This document shows, one piece after another, positions 17,186 through 26,594 of a stretch of DNA of 64,000 nt (its first letter is position 1; every line of letters starts with the position of its first letter). The position numbers were made by a program, and so were the translations under genes. The notes beneath the pieces are model-generated. The model ran no database searches. It worked only from the letters and a program-made list of their open reading frames with translations, and was not told the DNA's origin. The DNA is from Bacillota bacterium (lineage in GTDB: Bacteria > Bacillota > Clostridia > Lachnospirales > Lachnospiraceae). The stretch covers positions 95,428 through 159,427 of the forward strand of contig JAEVYY010000018.1 in the NCBI GenBank assembly GCA_023392535.1, given 5' to 3'.

Positions 17186-18409
17186 TTATTCAGCGGCAAC
17201 ATTTGCTTTCCATGTTGGAATTCCATCCACAAATTCAACAAATGTAATAGGTTTTTTAGGATCGCCATTTTCATCTAGCGTAAAGGATCCTGTAACGCCT
17301 TCAAAACTCATACCAGTCATAGCTTTTACGATTTCCTGTGTATCAGCGGAACCAGCATCTTCTATCGCCTTTGCAACCATTTTAATAGCATCATAGTAGC
17401 AGGCGCCAATAGAAGTCAGGCTATCGTCACCATAATTTTCTTTATAGGCAGAAACATAATTCTGAACAACTTCTGCCGGATCCTCCGGAGCATAGTGATT
17501 TGTATAGAAAGTATTGTTAAAATAATCTTCAATACCGGTAGTATCCGAACCATCCCAGCCGTCACCACCAACAATGATACCTTCAAAACCAGCTTCTCTT
17601 GCCTGCTGAACAACAAGCGGAACAGTATCAAGCATAAAAGGATAGAAAAGAACATCTGCACCTGATGCGACTACTTGTGAAACTTGCGCAGTGAAATCTG
17701 CATCTTTTGAGGTACATTCACCTGTATAGACCAATTCTGCACCATCAAAAGCTTTCCATGCTGCTGAAATCGTTTCATTCAGACCATTTGAATAATCATC
17801 ATCCTTTGCATAAATGATGGCTGCTTTTTTGGCACCTTGTTCATATGCAAATTTTGCCATCGTAGGTCCCTGAATTGGATCTATAAAGCAGGCGCGGAAG
17901 ATATGATCACCAACTAATGTCAATTTTGCGTTTGTAGCAGATGGAGAAATTAATAACATGCCATCTTCCTGCGCTCTTTCAGCCATTGGAATGGAGCAAG
18001 AAGATGAGAAAGTACCTACTACTGCAGACACATTTTGAGAAGTCAGTCGGTTGTAACAATTTACGGCTTCTGTTGAATCTCCTTTATCATCTACTGTTTC
18101 TACGATCTTAAGTTCTTTTCCTAAAACTCCACCCGCTTCGTTAATTTCTTTTACTGCAAGTTCTGCTGAATTTTTACCGGATTGCCCAAATAAGGCATAG
18201 GAACCAGTTAATGGAGCAACCACGCCAATATTGATGGTATCACCGCTTGCAGCGGCAGAACTTGCTCCAGATTCTGTGGAAGCCTCCGTAGAAGCCGCTT
18301 CGGAAACAGGTGTTTCCGAGGTAGAAGATGTCGTGCCTGTTCCGCACCCGGACAGAGAGGCTGTGACCATTACGGCGGTAAGTACGATGGTCAATAATTT
18401 CTTTTTCAT
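17186..18409 (-). CDS. livK: Branched-chain amino acid ABC transporter substrate-binding lipoprotein
   Basis: Extracellular solute-binding protein of the adjacent importer, 407 residues. It has a lipoprotein signal (SLSGCG), a Ser/Thr/Glu/Ala-rich linker to about residue 58, then a type I periplasmic-binding fold. Landmarks are INIGVVAPLTGSYALFGQSG, AVKEINEAGGVLGKEL, SAVVGTFSSSCSIPMAE and IKMVAKAIEDAGS. It is first in the liv operon. A terminator-bearing region of about 230 bp lies upstream. The fold also binds other amino acids and amides, so the exact ligand is inferred from the operon. Confidence 0.9.
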   Translation of the reverse strand: MKKKLLTIVLTAVMVTASLSGCGTGTTSSTSETPVSEAASTEASTESGASSAAASGDTINIGVVAPLTGSYALFGQSGKNSAELAVKEINEAGGVLGKELKIVETVDDKGDSTEAVNCYNRLTSQNVSAVVGTFSSSCSIPMAERAQEDGMLLISPSATNAKLTLVGDHIFRACFIDPIQGPTMAKFAYEQGAKKAAIIYAKDDDYSNGLNETISAAWKAFDGAELVYTGECTSKDADFTAQVSQVVASGADVLFYPFMLDTVPLVVQQAREAGFEGIIVGGDGWDGSDTTGIEDYFNNTFYTNHYAPEDPAEVVQNYVSAYKENYGDDSLTSIGACYYDAIKMVAKAIEDAGSADTQEIVKAMTGMSFEGVTGSFTLDENGDPKKPITFVEFVDGIPTWKANVAAE

Positions 18410-18440
18410 AATATTTCCTCCTTTTATGAAATTATGGTTG

Positions 18441-18522
18441 AAAGAAACAAAAATTGAAGTGATTCATAAATTCAAAAAAAATAGGGCTCCATCACTTGGT
18501 GATGAAACCCTTTTGTTTCTTT
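18441..18522 (-). promoter_or_regulatory. Structured terminator/leader ahead of livK
   Basis: Read on the minus strand, a GGG...CCC hairpin with a CATCAC/GTGATG core (plus 18484-18510) is followed by eight T. It is enclosed by a perfect 12-bp pair, AAAGAAACAAAA at 18441-18452 with TTTTGTTTCTTT at 18511-18522. It could simply terminate the gene upstream (18644-19243). A weak promoter-like pair further up (around 18612-18635, minus) leaves attenuation of livK possible. No T-box sequence was found. Confidence 0.45.
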
Positions 18523-18643
18523 ACTGTTATGAAACGTATTATAATTAATGTTCTCTGAAAATGCAACTATTTTCTTTGAAAATATAGAAATTTACAGAAA
18601 ATACCACTATACTGTCTGAATTGACCTTGATAACGCACAGTCA

Positions 18644-19243
18644 TTAAACGGTCTTATTTTCCTCTGCATACTTGTCAAACTTATCCATAACGGCATTGTA
18701 AGTACTTTTTGAAATGCTTGGAAGCTCTTTGCCCCAGGCACCTGTTGCTTCCTTAAAGCCCTTTTCAACTGCTTTTCTCATTTCTTCCATTTTTTCAGGA
18801 TCCCCACCGGATAACGCTTTTGCAAAATCAAAAATACGATCAGAGGTCTTAGAAATTCCCCAATATCCATCTTCTGCAATATCAGTTTGTGCTTGCGCTT
18901 TCGTCGCAGCGTCTACGGTATAATTGCCACTTGCTAAAAATTGCCACATATCAGTAGCTTGTCCGTAACAATTTCCTTGTCTGCCAAACATCTGCTCAAC
19001 AAGTGATTGCAATTGGGCAGTTCTTTGTTCGGCGTCCGCTTTTAACTGTGCAATGATTGCTGCATTTTGTTTAGTGGAATAGGCAGCAGTTTTTACATTG
19101 TTTGTTGAAGGTTCATAGATAACACCAGCTGTATTTGTAGTATCAGAAGATGGCGTTGATTCTTTTACTTGTTTAGATGCAGCAGAAGATTTACTCGAAT
19201 AATCTTCTGTGGTAGTTTTACTGGTAATTCCATTTACACTCAT
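18644..19243 (-). CDS. Conserved hypothetical protein, Ser/Thr-rich start and helical C-terminal domain
   Basis: A soluble protein of 199 residues without signal peptide or membrane segment. Residues 1-60 are low-complexity (Ser, Thr, Lys, Asn). The rest looks helical, with the most distinctive piece EDGYWGISKTSDRIFDFAKALSGGDPEKMEEMRKAVEKG divided around residues 125-165. That segment resembles small uncharacterised proteins I associate with flagellated bacteria, but I cannot name the family reliably. AAGGAGGG precedes the ATG. It stands alone between the liv operon and the divergent PTS regulator. Function unknown. Confidence 0.7.
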   Translation of the reverse strand: MSVNGITSKTTTEDYSSKSSAASKQVKESTPSSDTTNTAGVIYEPSTNNVKTAAYSTKQNAAIIAQLKADAEQRTAQLQSLVEQMFGRQGNCYGQATDMWQFLASGNYTVDAATKAQAQTDIAEDGYWGISKTSDRIFDFAKALSGGDPEKMEEMRKAVEKGFKEATGAWGKELPSISKSTYNAVMDKFDKYAEENKTV

Positions 19244-19402
19244 TTAGAAACCCTCCTTGGTCCGTATAAGTATTGTTAATTATCTTAATTCATATATCGG
19301 TAAAATAATCCAAATTATTTATAGGGAATGGGAAATTACTAGTACTGCCAAATATTCATATATAAAGCTTTCATGAAACACAAAAATATGTTACATATGG
19401 AA

Positions 19403-19488
19403 TGTGGCAAATGTGGCAATTATGGCAAATAGAAATTCTAAAATGTGGCAAGAATAAGTGATTAAAAGACTATCTTAGTTGCTATAAT
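19403..19488 (+). promoter_or_regulatory. Promoter region of the PTS operon with tandem 9-bp repeats
   Basis: Three head-to-tail 9-mers (TGTGGCAAA, TGTGGCAAT, TATGGCAAA at 19403-19429) and a fourth, TGTGGCAAG (19444-19452), precede an extended -10 element TGCTATAAT (TATAAT at 19483-19488). No good -35 is seen at the right distance, as expected for an activator-dependent promoter. Spacing does not fit a sigma-54 GG-N10-GC site. Confidence 0.5.
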
Positions 19489-19532
19489 TAGGTTATAGAT
19501 ACGAGGTGGTCATGATTAGAAAGGAGTTAGCA

Positions 19533-21539
19533 ATGCTGACAGACAGGCAAAAAGAAATAATCATGATTTTAAAGGATAAAAATGATTTTATTACATTTTT
19601 AGATATCGCTAATGAACTAAAAGTATCTGCGAAGACCATTCGAAATGATATCGGATATCTTAAAAAATACTTTTCGGAAAAAGAATATGGAACGATTATA
19701 ACCAAACCGCATGCGGGAGTTCTGCTGGAGAAGGAAGAAGAAAAGTGGGAAAGATATGAATATGAAGGGATGGATTCATCAGAAAGAGTCACACCATATT
19801 TAGAGATACAGCCCTATATCATTTACCATCTTCTGACCAAGGGTTGTGTTACAACTGCTGAAATTGAAAATGCACTCTATGTTTCCAGAAGCGCCATTGA
19901 AAGAAATCTACCATTGGTCCAGCAGTTTTTTGATAAAAACAGGATTTTGTTAAAGAAACAAAAGGGGAAGGGTTACTGCATCGAAGCGACCACTTATAAT
20001 TGGCGTTTAGCGATGTGGATCTTCTTTAATAAGTATAAAGATAGCTTTGAAGAGCTTCAGGTAAGGACCACATACTATTTAGGGATAGCGGAAAAGGATA
20101 TTGCTGCCATATCAGCTATGTTAAAGGGATTTGATCCGCATTTTATGATAGAGATACTACAACAGGTCGAAATTGAGTTTGGATTCACATTTAGCTATGT
20201 AGCAAATATGAGAGCAGCTTTCTTATTATCTATTATGCTGATACAGGTAAGAAGAAAAGAATATATAGAAATACCTAAGACACATTCCTGCAAAACAGAC
20301 AGTAATTATAATGATGCTATTGCAGATATGATCATCAGCAGACTCGAGCGTGAGTACCATGTAAGCTTGCCTAAGAGTGAACGGGAATGGGTTAAAATTG
20401 TAGTAGGTATCACAGAAATTCAGGAATTTAACAATCACACGAAAAAGTTAGAATGTCAGTTAGCCTATAATGAATTATGCAGAGTCACACTAAAGATCAT
20501 TCACTTAATGAGTGAAATATCAAATAGCAATCTTGCAAAAGACGAATTTTTGTCAGAGCACTTATTTTTAGAGTTAAAAGCAATGGTGGAAAGATTAAAA
20601 TATAAAATTAATTTTGGAAATCCGCTATTGAAGCAAATCAAAGTCAAATATTCTATTATAAACGCTATGGCATGGTCCATCAGCGTATTACTTGATAGAG
20701 AACTAAAGCTGGAAGTAAATGAAGATGAAGTTGGTTTTCTTGCTTTACATTTAGGAGGAGCAATTGAGCGGAGTACCAGGAATGTTAAAGCCTGCGTCGT
20801 TTGTAATTATGGGATAGGGATATCACAGATTTTAAGAGAAAAACTAGTGAGGAATATAGCAGATATTGAGATCACAGAAGTTCTATCAATCAGGGATATT
20901 AATAGAATAAGGAATTCAGACTGCGATTTCATCATTTCGACCATTCGTCTGGATGATGAAAAATTAAATAAAGAGGTAGTGTTGGTAGAGCATTTGCTTT
21001 TGCCTTCTGATATCAATAACATAGAATTTAAAATGAGAGAAATAAGAAGACAAAAATTAGAAAATAACGATAAGTTGAAGATTGATTTTAAGAAACAGTT
21101 ATTTCGGGAAGATTTGTTATATATAGGATTAGAGGCAAACAATAAAAAAGAAGTACTGGAGTTTATGTGCAATCAATTAGAAGGATATGGTTATGTTACA
21201 TTGCACTTTAAGGAATCTGTTTTTGAACGGGAAGAACAGACATCGACAGAGATTGGAAAAAGATTTGCATTACCCCATGGGTATTCAGAAGATGTGATAT
21301 GCCCAATCGTATCAGTTGCGCTACTAAAACATCCAATTGTCTGGACAGACGAAGCGTTAGTGGATACGGTCATCTTATTGGCAATTGATTTGGATGAGTC
21401 TTTGGGAATGAAAGAGGCAATCATTAAATTCTATAAAGATTTTTCTTTGTTATTAGAAGATGATGAAGGAATTAAAAAAATGAGAACCAGCAAGAACACA
21501 GCGGAACTAATACAGTTTTTTAACAATTATAAGGAATAA
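19533..21539 (+). CDS. PRD-containing transcriptional activator of the BglG/MtlR/LicR type
   Basis: A PTS-controlled regulator of 668 residues. An N-terminal winged helix (LTDRQKEIIMILKDK..., AKTIRNDIGYLKKYF) and a second HTH near residue 115 precede two PRD domains (phosphorylatable histidines, for example LALHLGGAIERS near 407). A degenerate EIIB-like domain follows (VVCNYGIGIS with Cys), then a C-terminal EIIA-like domain (RFALPHGYSED). Phosphorylation by HPr and EII tunes such proteins. The ATG at 19533 has AAAGGAG 6 nt upstream; the ATG at 19512 is poorer. Location directly ahead of the PTS genes indicates that it controls them. Confidence 0.88.
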   Translation: MLTDRQKEIIMILKDKNDFITFLDIANELKVSAKTIRNDIGYLKKYFSEKEYGTIITKPHAGVLLEKEEEKWERYEYEGMDSSERVTPYLEIQPYIIYHLLTKGCVTTAEIENALYVSRSAIERNLPLVQQFFDKNRILLKKQKGKGYCIEATTYNWRLAMWIFFNKYKDSFEELQVRTTYYLGIAEKDIAAISAMLKGFDPHFMIEILQQVEIEFGFTFSYVANMRAAFLLSIMLIQVRRKEYIEIPKTHSCKTDSNYNDAIADMIISRLEREYHVSLPKSEREWVKIVVGITEIQEFNNHTKKLECQLAYNELCRVTLKIIHLMSEISNSNLAKDEFLSEHLFLELKAMVERLKYKINFGNPLLKQIKVKYSIINAMAWSISVLLDRELKLEVNEDEVGFLALHLGGAIERSTRNVKACVVCNYGIGISQILREKLVRNIADIEITEVLSIRDINRIRNSDCDFIISTIRLDDEKLNKEVVLVEHLLLPSDINNIEFKMREIRRQKLENNDKLKIDFKKQLFREDLLYIGLEANNKKEVLEFMCNQLEGYGYVTLHFKESVFEREEQTSTEIGKRFALPHGYSEDVICPIVSVALLKHPIVWTDEALVDTVILLAIDLDESLGMKEAIIKFYKDFSLLLEDDEGIKKMRTSKNTAELIQFFNNYKE

Positions 21540-21553
21540 CAGGAGGCATTATT

Positions 21554-21811
21554 ATGAAAAAAGCAACATTCGAAATTAAATTTGAAGAAGGTCTGCACGC
21601 AAGACCAGCCATGGAATTTTGTCAGGTAGCGATGAAGTATTACAGTAATATACAAGTAATCAAGAATGGAGAAGCCTTTGAAGCAAAGAGTATGTTATCT
21701 GTTCTTTGTATGGGAGCTTCTAAAGGGGATGTGATTGAAGTCGTAGCAGAAGGCCAAGATGAAGAAGAAGCAATGAAGGCAATAACAAAACTGCTGGAAA
21801 GCGAAGCTTAA
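21554..21811 (+). CDS. HPr-family phosphocarrier protein
   Basis: Small cytoplasmic phosphocarrier, 85 residues. The active-site histidine lies in EEGLHARPA (His15 type). A serine in AKSMLSVLCMGA occupies the HPr-kinase position (Ser46 type). It takes phosphate from EI and passes it to EIIA. It starts 14 nt after the regulator and precedes its own EI gene, so it is probably an operon-dedicated HPr paralogue; whether the genome also holds a housekeeping ptsH cannot be seen here. Confidence 0.92.
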   Translation: MKKATFEIKFEEGLHARPAMEFCQVAMKYYSNIQVIKNGEAFEAKSMLSVLCMGASKGDVIEVVAEGQDEEEAMKAITKLLESEA

Positions 21812-21853
21812 AAGAGATTCAACAGGAAGTAAACAAAGATGATGGGAGTCAAC

Positions 21854-23563
21854 ATGAAAAAATTAGAAGGAATAGCGGGAGCGACAGGTATCGCGATTTG
21901 TCCTATGTTCTTCTATGAGGCGGACAATGAAGAAATAGCTGGACAGAGAGAAAAGATTGATTTGGATACGGCAATAGAAAAGTGTATTCAAAAAATAAAT
22001 TCATTATATGAAAAAGCGCTGAAAGAAGTGGGAGATGAAGAGGCCAAAATATTTGCTGCCTATAAAATGTTATTGGAAGATACGTACATGTTTGCACCGA
22101 TTAGAAAGGCAATCAGTGAAGGCAGGGAAGCACGTGAAGCGGTAAGAGAAGAGATGGACAAGAACTGTCTGATATTTCAAAGCATGGAAGATCCGTATAT
22201 GAAACAACGAGGGGATGATATCAGATATATAGGCAAGATTCTTGTAGATGCAATAGATGGAAAAGAACAGGGCATTGAGTTGCCAGATGGCACAGGAAAA
22301 ATAATCATTGTAGCAAAAGATCTTTCACCAGTTGAAACCATGGCAATGGATAAAGCAAGACTGGCAGGCATTGTAACAGAACTTGGAGGAATCACTTCCC
22401 ACACAGTAATATTGTCAAAATCACTTGGAATTCCAGCAATTGTTGGAGCTCATAATATTACAAAAGAAAAATCTGCATATGATGGTAAAATCGGAATTCT
22501 AGATGGAGAAGAAGGTCACCTATTCATGGATCCGGAAGAAGAGATTCTTGAAGCTTATCGTAAAAAAGAAGAAAAAGAAAGAGTACAGAATCACAAAATA
22601 AGTTATTTTGGGAAAGAAAAAGCAACAACAAAAGATGGATACCAAAAAGTTGTACTCGTTAATATTGGCAGATATGAAGATCTGGAGATGGCAGAACAAG
22701 TAGTTTATGACGGAGTAGGATTGTTTCGAACAGAATTCCTGTTTCTTGAGACGGAAAAAATGCCTACCTTTGAACAACAAAAAAAAGTGTATGAGAAAGT
22801 CATTCGTGCCGTTTCCCCTAATGTTGTTACCATTCGTACATTAGATATCGGCGGAGACAAAGAAGTACCTTATATGGACCTTCCAAAAGAAGAAAACCCA
22901 TTTTTAGGCAATCGGGGAATTCGCCTTTGTTTTACCTATGAAGAACTATTCAGGCAACAATTAAAAGCAATACTTGTTGCAGCAGGTGAACAGGAAGTTA
23001 AGATTATGCTCCCTATGATAACCAATATAGAAGAAATAAGGAAAGCAAAAGAAATACTTCTTTCCGTGAAAACTGAAATTGGTTCGGAACTGGTTGGAAA
23101 AAAGGTAAAGCTAGGTATCATGATAGAGACACCAGCGGCGGCTATTATGGCAGACCAGTTGGCAAAAGAATGTGATTTTTTCAGCATTGGTACGAATGAT
23201 CTGACGCAATATATTACGGCAACTGACCGGGGTAATACGGCTGTTCAAAAGATATATGATCCCTATCACCCAGCGGTTATCCGTATGATCGCCAGAGCGA
23301 TTTCGGAAGGCAGAAATGCAGGAATTGAAGTTAGTGTGTGTGGGGATTTGGCATCCAATCTTAAGTATCTGCCATTATTGGTAGGTATGGGGCTTGAAAA
23401 ATACAGTGTTCCCGCAAGCATGGTAGGAAAAGTAAAATATCAAATACATCAATGCAATCAAAAAGACGCTATGGAGCTGCTGAAGCAGGTTATGCAGATG
23501 TCCGATGCAAAAAAGATTCAAAGTGAAGTTACCGCTTTTTATCATAAATCACAGCAAGTTTAG
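21854..23563 (+). CDS. ptsI: PTS enzyme I (phosphoenolpyruvate-protein phosphotransferase)
   Basis: Transfers phosphate from PEP to HPr; 569 residues. The phospho-histidine lies in ELGGITSHTVILSKS. Signature segments DGVGLFRTEFLF, GNRGIRLCF, MIETPAAAIMAD, FFSIGTNDLTQY and the C-terminal SVCGDLASN are all present, including the active-site cysteine. The ATG at 21854 follows GGGAG at 5 nt and is chosen over 21839. It is embedded in a carbohydrate operon next to an HPr gene, which suggests a local copy serving this transporter. Confidence 0.92.
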   Translation: MKKLEGIAGATGIAICPMFFYEADNEEIAGQREKIDLDTAIEKCIQKINSLYEKALKEVGDEEAKIFAAYKMLLEDTYMFAPIRKAISEGREAREAVREEMDKNCLIFQSMEDPYMKQRGDDIRYIGKILVDAIDGKEQGIELPDGTGKIIIVAKDLSPVETMAMDKARLAGIVTELGGITSHTVILSKSLGIPAIVGAHNITKEKSAYDGKIGILDGEEGHLFMDPEEEILEAYRKKEEKERVQNHKISYFGKEKATTKDGYQKVVLVNIGRYEDLEMAEQVVYDGVGLFRTEFLFLETEKMPTFEQQKKVYEKVIRAVSPNVVTIRTLDIGGDKEVPYMDLPKEENPFLGNRGIRLCFTYEELFRQQLKAILVAAGEQEVKIMLPMITNIEEIRKAKEILLSVKTEIGSELVGKKVKLGIMIETPAAAIMADQLAKECDFFSIGTNDLTQYITATDRGNTAVQKIYDPYHPAVIRMIARAISEGRNAGIEVSVCGDLASNLKYLPLLVGMGLEKYSVPASMVGKVKYQIHQCNQKDAMELLKQVMQMSDAKKIQSEVTAFYHKSQQV

Positions 23564-23578
23564 GCGAGGAGAAAACAG

Positions 23579-24037
23579 ATGGAATTAGAATTATCAGAAG
23601 TAATACAAGCAGACCGAATTAAATTAAATATGAAAGCCAAAAATAAAGAGGAAGCATTAAAAGAGTTAACAGATTTACTTTTTGACAGTGGAATCTTATC
23701 AGAAAAAGAACTTTTTTTAAAGGACGTATATTTACGTGAGACAGAAGGAATGACAGGGATTGGAAATGGAATCGCCATACCGCATGGTAAATCTAAATAT
23801 GTGAAAAATACATCTTTGGCATTTGGAAGAATTGACAACGGAATTGAATGGGAGACTCTTGATGGAGAACCAGTTAAATTCATAGTACTCTTTGCAGTCG
23901 ATGAAGCGGACAAGACGAGTACACATGTAAAATTATTAGCAAAAGTGGCAGGAAAACTTGCCAATGATCAGGTATGTAAGGATTTAGTGAATGCTAAGAC
24001 CGCAGAAGAAGTATTGCATATCTTTTCGGTCAAATAA
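23579..24037 (+). CDS. PTS fructose-family EIIA component
   Basis: A cytoplasmic EIIA of 152 residues that receives phosphate from HPr. The phosphorylated histidine lies in GNGIAIPHGKS; LREREG-like text reads YLRETEGMTGIG, as in the Fru/Mtl/Ntr EIIA fold (PTS_EIIA_2). Free-standing EIIA, EIIB and EIIC genes follow one another. The sugar is not identifiable; fructose, mannitol-like polyols or 2-O-mannosylglycerate are all transported by this family. Confidence 0.9.
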   Translation: MELELSEVIQADRIKLNMKAKNKEEALKELTDLLFDSGILSEKELFLKDVYLRETEGMTGIGNGIAIPHGKSKYVKNTSLAFGRIDNGIEWETLDGEPVKFIVLFAVDEADKTSTHVKLLAKVAGKLANDQVCKDLVNAKTAEEVLHIFSVK

Positions 24038-24057
24038 TTGGGAAGGAGGAGAAGGAT

Positions 24058-24369
24058 ATGAAAATTGTGGGTATTGCAGCATGTACATCAGGAATTGCAC
24101 ATACGTATATTGCAAAAGAAAAATTAATTAATGCGGGACAGGAGTTAGGACATGTTATTCATGTAGAAACACAGGGAACCATAGGAACAGAAGATGAGCT
24201 GACACAAAAGGATATTGCAGAAGCTGATGTAGTTATTATAGCCGCCGATATTAAAGTTGGAGGAAGAGATCGTTTTAAAGGGAAAAAAGTCGTAGATGTA
24301 CCAACACATGTAGTGATAAAATCACCAAAGGCACTTATAAACAAGATTCAGACAGAATTGGGATTATAG
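24058..24369 (+). CDS. PTS fructose-family EIIB component
   Basis: A small EIIB of 103 residues. The phospho-cysteine is in the N-terminal motif IAACTSGIAHTYIAKE (Cys9), typical of the fructose class. The C-terminal half has the expected alternating alpha/beta pattern (ADVVIIAADIKVGGRDRF). It takes phosphate from the EIIA product and gives it to the incoming sugar at EIIC. GGAGGAG precedes the start. Confidence 0.92.
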   Translation: MKIVGIAACTSGIAHTYIAKEKLINAGQELGHVIHVETQGTIGTEDELTQKDIAEADVVIIAADIKVGGRDRFKGKKVVDVPTHVVIKSPKALINKIQTELGL

Positions 24370-24407
24370 AGATATGAGGCCGCATGTGCGGCAGGAGGGA
24401 GCAAAAG

Positions 24408-25481
24408 ATGTTAAAGAAATTACAATTAAAAAAACACGCTTTAACAGGTATTTCATTTATGTTGCCATTGGTAGTGGCATCCGGATTGTTAATTGCAATT
24501 GGTAATTTGGCTGGAGGTAATCCGTCACTGATTTCAGATTATAAATCAGCTTATAATGTTTGGCAGGCAGCAGTTTCACTTGGTGTATTCGGTATGCAAT
24601 TACTACCGGCAGTGATGGGTGCAGCAATTGCCTATTCCATTGCAGACAGACCTGGTATTGCACCTGGTTTGTTGATGGGTATGGTAGCGAACGCAATGGG
24701 AGCAGGATTCTTAGGCGGTATGCTTGGTGGTTATTTAGCAGGTTACTTTGTAGTATTCCTCAAAAAGAACCTGAAAGTACCAAAATGGGCACAAGGACTT
24801 ATGCCAATGATGATCATACCATTATTATCTTCCATTGTCATTGGATTTGTTATGTTCTTTGTATTGGGAAAACCAATTGCAGCAGCATCCTTCGCACTTA
24901 CAACAATGATTACGAATTTACAGACAGGATCAAAAGTATTATTTGGTTTGGTTATGGGAGCTATGGCAGCATTTGATTTCGGTGGACCAGTAAATAAGGT
25001 TGCTTCTCTTTTTGCAGACGGTATGTTGGCGGATGGCGTTTATGGACCGGAAGCAATTAAGATCTGTGCTTCTATGATACCACCGTTTGGTGTTACACTT
25101 TCCTGGTTGATTAAAAAATCAAGGTATAATAAAAGCGAATCAGATAATATCAAAATAGCATTTCCAATGGGCGTTTGTATGATTACGGAAGGTGTTATTC
25201 CGATTGCAGCAGTAGATCCGTTAAGAGTTATTTTTTCCTGTTCGACAGGTGCAGCAATTGGCGGAGCATTAATTATGTTGTTAAATGTAGGTTCTCCTGT
25301 TCCATCCGGAGGAATGTTCATTGTACCAGCGATGGTCAATCCGGGAGGATTTTTGATTGCACTTGCAGCAGGTTCCATCGTTACAGCACTTCTACTTGTA
25401 ATATTAAAGAAAGATGCAACAGAAGAAGTCGTGATTGAAGAAGAGGAAGAACTTGATGTATCGGATTTCAAAATTAGTTAA
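24408..25481 (+). CDS. PTS fructose-family EIIC permease
   Basis: Membrane permease of the system, 357 residues with about nine hydrophobic segments. ALTGISFMLPLVVASGLLIA, the GxxxGFLGGMLGGYLAGY region and FDFGGPVNKVASLFADGM are conserved EIIC-Fru elements. ITEGVIPIAAVDPLRV carries the conserved glutamate. The tail is acidic. GGAGGGAG precedes the ATG at 24408, which is preferred to the ATG at 24384. It ends the PTS operon before a strong terminator. Confidence 0.9.
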   Translation: MLKKLQLKKHALTGISFMLPLVVASGLLIAIGNLAGGNPSLISDYKSAYNVWQAAVSLGVFGMQLLPAVMGAAIAYSIADRPGIAPGLLMGMVANAMGAGFLGGMLGGYLAGYFVVFLKKNLKVPKWAQGLMPMMIIPLLSSIVIGFVMFFVLGKPIAAASFALTTMITNLQTGSKVLFGLVMGAMAAFDFGGPVNKVASLFADGMLADGVYGPEAIKICASMIPPFGVTLSWLIKKSRYNKSESDNIKIAFPMGVCMITEGVIPIAAVDPLRVIFSCSTGAAIGGALIMLLNVGSPVPSGGMFIVPAMVNPGGFLIALAAGSIVTALLLVILKKDATEEVVIEEEEELDVSDFKIS

Positions 25482-25542
25482 TCCAATTCATACAAGTAAA
25501 AAGATATTTAAGAAAATTGCCTAACTCTATATTACCCCTTTT

Positions 25543-25578
25543 GCAGGGAGCTGTTAAAACTAACAGTTCCCTGCTTTT
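25543..25578 (+). terminator. Intrinsic terminator of the PTS operon
   Basis: GCAGGGAGCTGTTA (from 25543) pairs with TAACAGTTCCCTGC (25561-25574) around AAAC, followed by TTTT. A GC-rich base and U-run make this a convincing terminator. Confidence 0.9.
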
Positions 25579-25684
25579 AATATTTGCTTTTTTGCATAAA
25601 AATGTTTATAATTAAGTACAATATAGCAATGGGTTAAATTACCACTGCCAGTGTGTTACAATTTGAATTGAGGACTGAAGAAAT

Positions 25685-26560
25685 ATGCAAAAAATTGAAA
25701 TAAAGGCCAGAGCAAAAGTTAATCTATCTCTTGATGTTGTGAAAAGAAGAGAAGATGGTTATCATGAAGTGAAGATGATCATGCAAACGGTTGACTTATT
25801 TGATGAACTAACCATTCTTAAAAGAGAAGAACCTGGAATAAAGATCACTACAAATGTTACAGATATACCAGTAAATGAGGATAATTTAATTTATAAAGCG
25901 GCCAAGATGATGATGGAAAAGTATCAGATTGACCAGGGAGTCGATATTTATTTAAAGAAGGTAATTCCAGTAGCTGCTGGGATGGCTGGGGGGAGTACCG
26001 ATGCTGCGGCTACCTTTGAGGGCATCAATCAGTTGTTCGGCTTACAGATCGCTCAAAGAGAACTTATGGATCTTGCAGTTCATATAGGAGCAGATGTTCC
26101 TTATTGTATCCTGGGAGGAACGGCTCTATCGGAAGGGATCGGAGAAGTTCTGACGCCGTTACCGAATCCACCTCAATGTTATCTAGTCATAGCAAAGCCT
26201 GACATTTACGTATCTACAAAGTATGTATATGAGAACCTACGTGCGAATGAATTACAGCACCATCCGGATATTAATGCTATGATAGAAAGCATTAAAGAAA
26301 AAGATTTGATTAAAATGGCACAACAAATGGAAAATGTTTTGGAAAATGTTACGGTGGTGGAATATCCTATTATCGAGGAAATAAAAGATACGATGAAAAG
26401 ATGTGGTGCATTAAATGCCATTATGAGTGGCAGCGGCCCTACGGTATTCGGTATTTTTGAGTCGGATGAAACTGCCAATAAAGCAAAAGCTGTGATCGTA
26501 CAGAATAATCTGGCAAAACAGACGTATGTCAGCACATTTTCCTATAATGATACAGTATAG
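25685..26560 (+). CDS. ispE: 4-diphosphocytidyl-2-C-methyl-D-erythritol kinase
   Basis: A GHMP kinase of the non-mevalonate isoprenoid pathway, 291 residues. The N-terminal IKARAKVNLSLDVVKRREDGYHEV is diagnostic for IspE. The ATP loop is PVAAGMAGGSTDAAATF, and the third motif is LNAIMSGSGPTVFGIF. Its presence shows the organism uses the MEP route. A GntR regulator gene follows 34 bp later. Confidence 0.95.
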   Translation: MQKIEIKARAKVNLSLDVVKRREDGYHEVKMIMQTVDLFDELTILKREEPGIKITTNVTDIPVNEDNLIYKAAKMMMEKYQIDQGVDIYLKKVIPVAAGMAGGSTDAAATFEGINQLFGLQIAQRELMDLAVHIGADVPYCILGGTALSEGIGEVLTPLPNPPQCYLVIAKPDIYVSTKYVYENLRANELQHHPDINAMIESIKEKDLIKMAQQMENVLENVTVVEYPIIEEIKDTMKRCGALNAIMSGSGPTVFGIFESDETANKAKAVIVQNNLAKQTYVSTFSYNDTV

Positions 26561-26594
26561 ATGTCTGAACGGTAGGCAAATAGGAGTTAACAAT

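Noticed and set aside
18420..18640. T-box leader for the liv operon
   Set aside because: No T-box consensus (TGGNACCGCG) on the minus strand.
19403..19452. Possible sigma-54 promoter (TGGCA repeats)
   Set aside because: The GG-N10-GC spacing is not met at any register; a sigma-A extended -10 fits better.
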